Of a stretch of 64,000 bases of DNA, positions 62,647 to 64,000 are shown in pieces; position 1 is the stretch's first letter; every line of letters begins with the position of its first letter. The notes below the pieces were generated by a model, which was not told the DNA's origin, made no database searches, and worked only from the letters and a program-made list of their open reading frames with translations. The translations under genes and the position numbers were made by a program. This stretch comes from Streptomyces scabiei 87.22 (GTDB lineage: Bacteria; Actinomycetota; Actinomycetes; Streptomycetales; Streptomycetaceae): assembly GCF_000091305.1 (NCBI RefSeq), contig NC_013929.1, forward strand, positions 1,488,001 through 1,552,000, in the 5' to 3' direction.

Positions 62647-62799
62647 TCAGCGACGCGCACGCGCGAGCAAGGCCGCATGCGGCAACGCCAGTAGACCGTC
62701 CTCGCTGGCAAACTCGGCGCTGAACAGATCGAAGTGACGCTTGATCTCGGTCCGGATCCGAGGCGTCTGGCTCTGCACCAGCTGCCCGCCGAAGGCCAC
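62647..62799 (-). pseudogene. C-terminal remnant, methyltransferase-like
   Basis: A short minus-strand reading, TPRIRTEIKRHFDLFSAEFA then SEDGLLALPHAALLARARR and stop, has the tail typical of class I SAM-dependent methyltransferases (G-x-L-x-[LV]P-x-x-A-L-L-x-x-ARR). No start or upstream domain is in frame, and the GTG at 62799 is preceded by an in-frame TGA, so it is debris. Confidence 0.35.
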
Positions 62800-62889
62800 T
62801 CAATAGCCGCACCGCGGCGTCCAGTCGCAGATCCGGCGCCGCGCTGTTCGCGGCCTCCCGCTGGGCAGTCGGCAGGGGATCCGACAAAC

Positions 62890-62953
62890 GCTTGCACGCA
62901 TGCAATGGTTGCATGGAACGCTTCTAGCGTGCAACCATTGCATGCGCGCAAGC
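62890..62953. promoter_or_regulatory. 64-bp palindrome, probable double operator
   Basis: Left arm GCTTGCACGCATGCAATGGT-TGCA (62890-62913) matches the inverse of 62930-62953 at 23 of 24 bases, with a 16-bp spacer holding CGCT/AGCG. Each arm contains its own palindrome: CATGCAA-TGG-TTGCATG (62899-62915) and TGCAA-CCA-TTGCA. Two identical operator copies facing each other would suit a GntR, TetR or MarR dimer pair. It is 85 bp before the monooxygenase start. Confidence 0.65.
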
Positions 62954-63037
62954 AGTCACGGTCATCCTCTCGTGCCACGCCCTCCGCACGAGCGGCCGCT
63001 GACCGACTTCCCCCTGTTGTGGCCCGAGGTGAGGTTA

Positions 63038-64000
63038 TGAGCATCCAGTCCGGAGTGGACCAGGCAGCCCGCGAGGAGCTTCTCAAACGCGCCGCCGCGT
63101 TGGCCCCCGCGCTGAGGCAGCGCGCGCAGGCCACGGAAGACGCCTCGCAGGTCTCCCAGGAGACGATGCAGGACATCATCGATGCCGAGCTGGTGCGCAT
63201 CGGTACCCCGATCAAGTTCGGGGGCCTCGACGTGGACGTCGCCACCACGTACGAGGTCGCCATGGAGTTTTCCCGCTCCTGCCCGTCCACGGGTTGGGTG
63301 TACGTCCTGCAGGCGCTGCACGCCTATTGGATGGGCTTCTGGTCGATGGAGGCCCAGGAAGAGGTCTTCGCCGACGGGCCCGACATGCTCTCCGCCAGCG
63401 TCCAGCTCGGCGTGAAGTCCGAGTGGCGCAAGGTCCCGGGCGGGTACCGGGTATCCGGCCATGGGAAGTTCGCCAGCGGCTGCGACCACTCCCAGTGGAT
63501 GTTCGTCGTGGCCCCCGGACAGGAGGGCATCCGGCAGTTCATCCTGCCCCGCAGCGACTACACCATCGACGCCGGCAGCTGGGACGTCTCCGGCCTGCGC
63601 GGCACCGGCAGCAAGGACGTCCTCATCGAGGACGCCTTCGTGCCGGAGCACCGGGGCAAGATCCCGCGGCCCCCGGTGGACTTCGAGCGGGACCCGGACC
63701 TGGAGCGCGCGTACGGCTACCACCGGCAGCGGCGCTACCTCGCCCCGATGTCGACCTTGCAGGACCTGACCTGTGTCGCGATCGGCGGCGCGCAGGGGGC
63801 GGCGGAGGAGCTCATCGCCCGGACCCGCGGCACCTCCGGCAGCGTGAAAAGCGCCGACTCCACCATGGTGCAGACCCAGATCGCGGAGGCCACGGTGGAG
63901 GTGGCGGCCGCCCGGTCCATGCTGCTGGAGGACATGGAGGTGGCCCAGCGCATCGGCGAGGCCGGCGACTACCCCTCCATCGAGCACCTCACCGCCCACC
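63038..64000 (+). CDS. Group D flavin monooxygenase (HsaA/HpaB-like, acyl-CoA-dehydrogenase fold), partial
   Basis: The first 321 residues are in the window and the frame is still open at the edge. ATG 63038 follows GAGG. Blocks are those of two-component flavin-dependent hydroxylases: FSRSCPSTGWVYVLQALHAY, GKFASGCDHSQWMFVV, SWDVSGLRGTGSKDVLIEDA, FVPEHRGKIPRP and AMSTLQDLTCVAIGGAQGAA-like helix bundle text. Reduced flavin would come from a separate reductase. It hydroxylates an aromatic or polyketide substrate; the specific substrate cannot be read. The upstream 64-bp palindrome is its likely control site. Confidence 0.82.

Larger units (their letters stand above)
62532..63037. other. Gene-poor spacer before the flavin monooxygenase gene
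   Basis: 506 bases. Apart from the methyltransferase-like remnant the main feature is the 64-bp palindrome at 62890-62953 listed separately. No other gene or promoter pair is clear. Confidence 0.4.

Overview
The window is about 72% GC with strong third-position G/C bias, GTG and TTG starts, purine-rich Shine-Dalgarno sites, a WhiB-family protein and an SsgA-like sporulation protein. This is chromosomal DNA of a Streptomyces or very close relative. From memory, not searched, the order fadAB / ABC-F / desaturase / small laccase / ligC / pca genes resembles the S. coelicolor right-arm stretch that holds SLAC, ligC and pcaV.

Layout. 1-1.8 kb: start of a sugar ABC-transporter binding protein and a LacI regulator with a 29-bp palindromic operator. 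2.0-2.8 kb: debris of an IS1380-type transposase. 3.0-6.5 kb: secreted S15 peptidase, an orphan ATP-synthase-b-like protein and a MerR regulator. 6.5-12.8 kb: a fatty-acid beta-oxidation operon (CaiB CoA-transferase, FadA, FadB) divergent from a saccharopine-dehydrogenase-like reductase. 12.8-19.8 kb: endonuclease V, a BNR-repeat secreted protein, an SsgA-like protein, an ABC-F protein with an apparent three-codon upstream ORF, a dimethylargininase and an acyl-ACP desaturase behind a 50-bp palindrome. 19.8-21.8 kb: an unusual tRNA with anticodon CCA, a zinc-ribbon SDR and a WhiB protein. 22-27.4 kb: a glucan locus with a GH64 beta-1,3-glucanase, a membrane-anchored HTH protein carrying a degenerate glycosidase domain, a small secreted protein and a LacI regulator that shares an operator core with the glucanase. 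28.4-34.3 kb: a two-domain laccase divergent from a ThuA/PQQ-type sugar dehydrogenase and a cupredoxin/DUF1080 protein, together a candidate copper-only extracellular sugar-oxidation system. 34.4-41.2 kb: HEAT-repeat protein, LigD-type polymerase and LigC ligase (end joining), zinc alcohol dehydrogenase, DUF3048 lipoprotein. 41.2-46.0 kb: MarR regulator (PcaV-like) and pcaHGBL for protocatechuate catabolism. 46.0-49.4 kb: a 165-bp giant palindrome, a broken LuxR-type (LAL) regulator and an MFS transporter remnant. 49.7-55.7 kb: DUF2510 protein, TetR regulator, a 16-bp-period operator-like array, PAP2 protein, DMT transporter and a Tat-exported phospholipase C.

From about 56 kb the character changes to plasmid-like accessory DNA: a winged-helix protein, a triple-HTH protein, ParA, two related ribbon-helix-helix-like DNA-binding proteins around a perfect palindrome, a PIN-like fragment head-to-head with the tail of a Tn554-type integrase, and a DUF6262-like accessory protein. 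The window ends inside a group D flavin monooxygenase gene behind a 64-bp palindrome.

Four points stand out: the copper/sugar-oxidation locus, the 16-bp array at 51.6-51.77 kb, the HTH-TM-pseudoglycosidase, and the tiny ORF ahead of the ABC-F gene.
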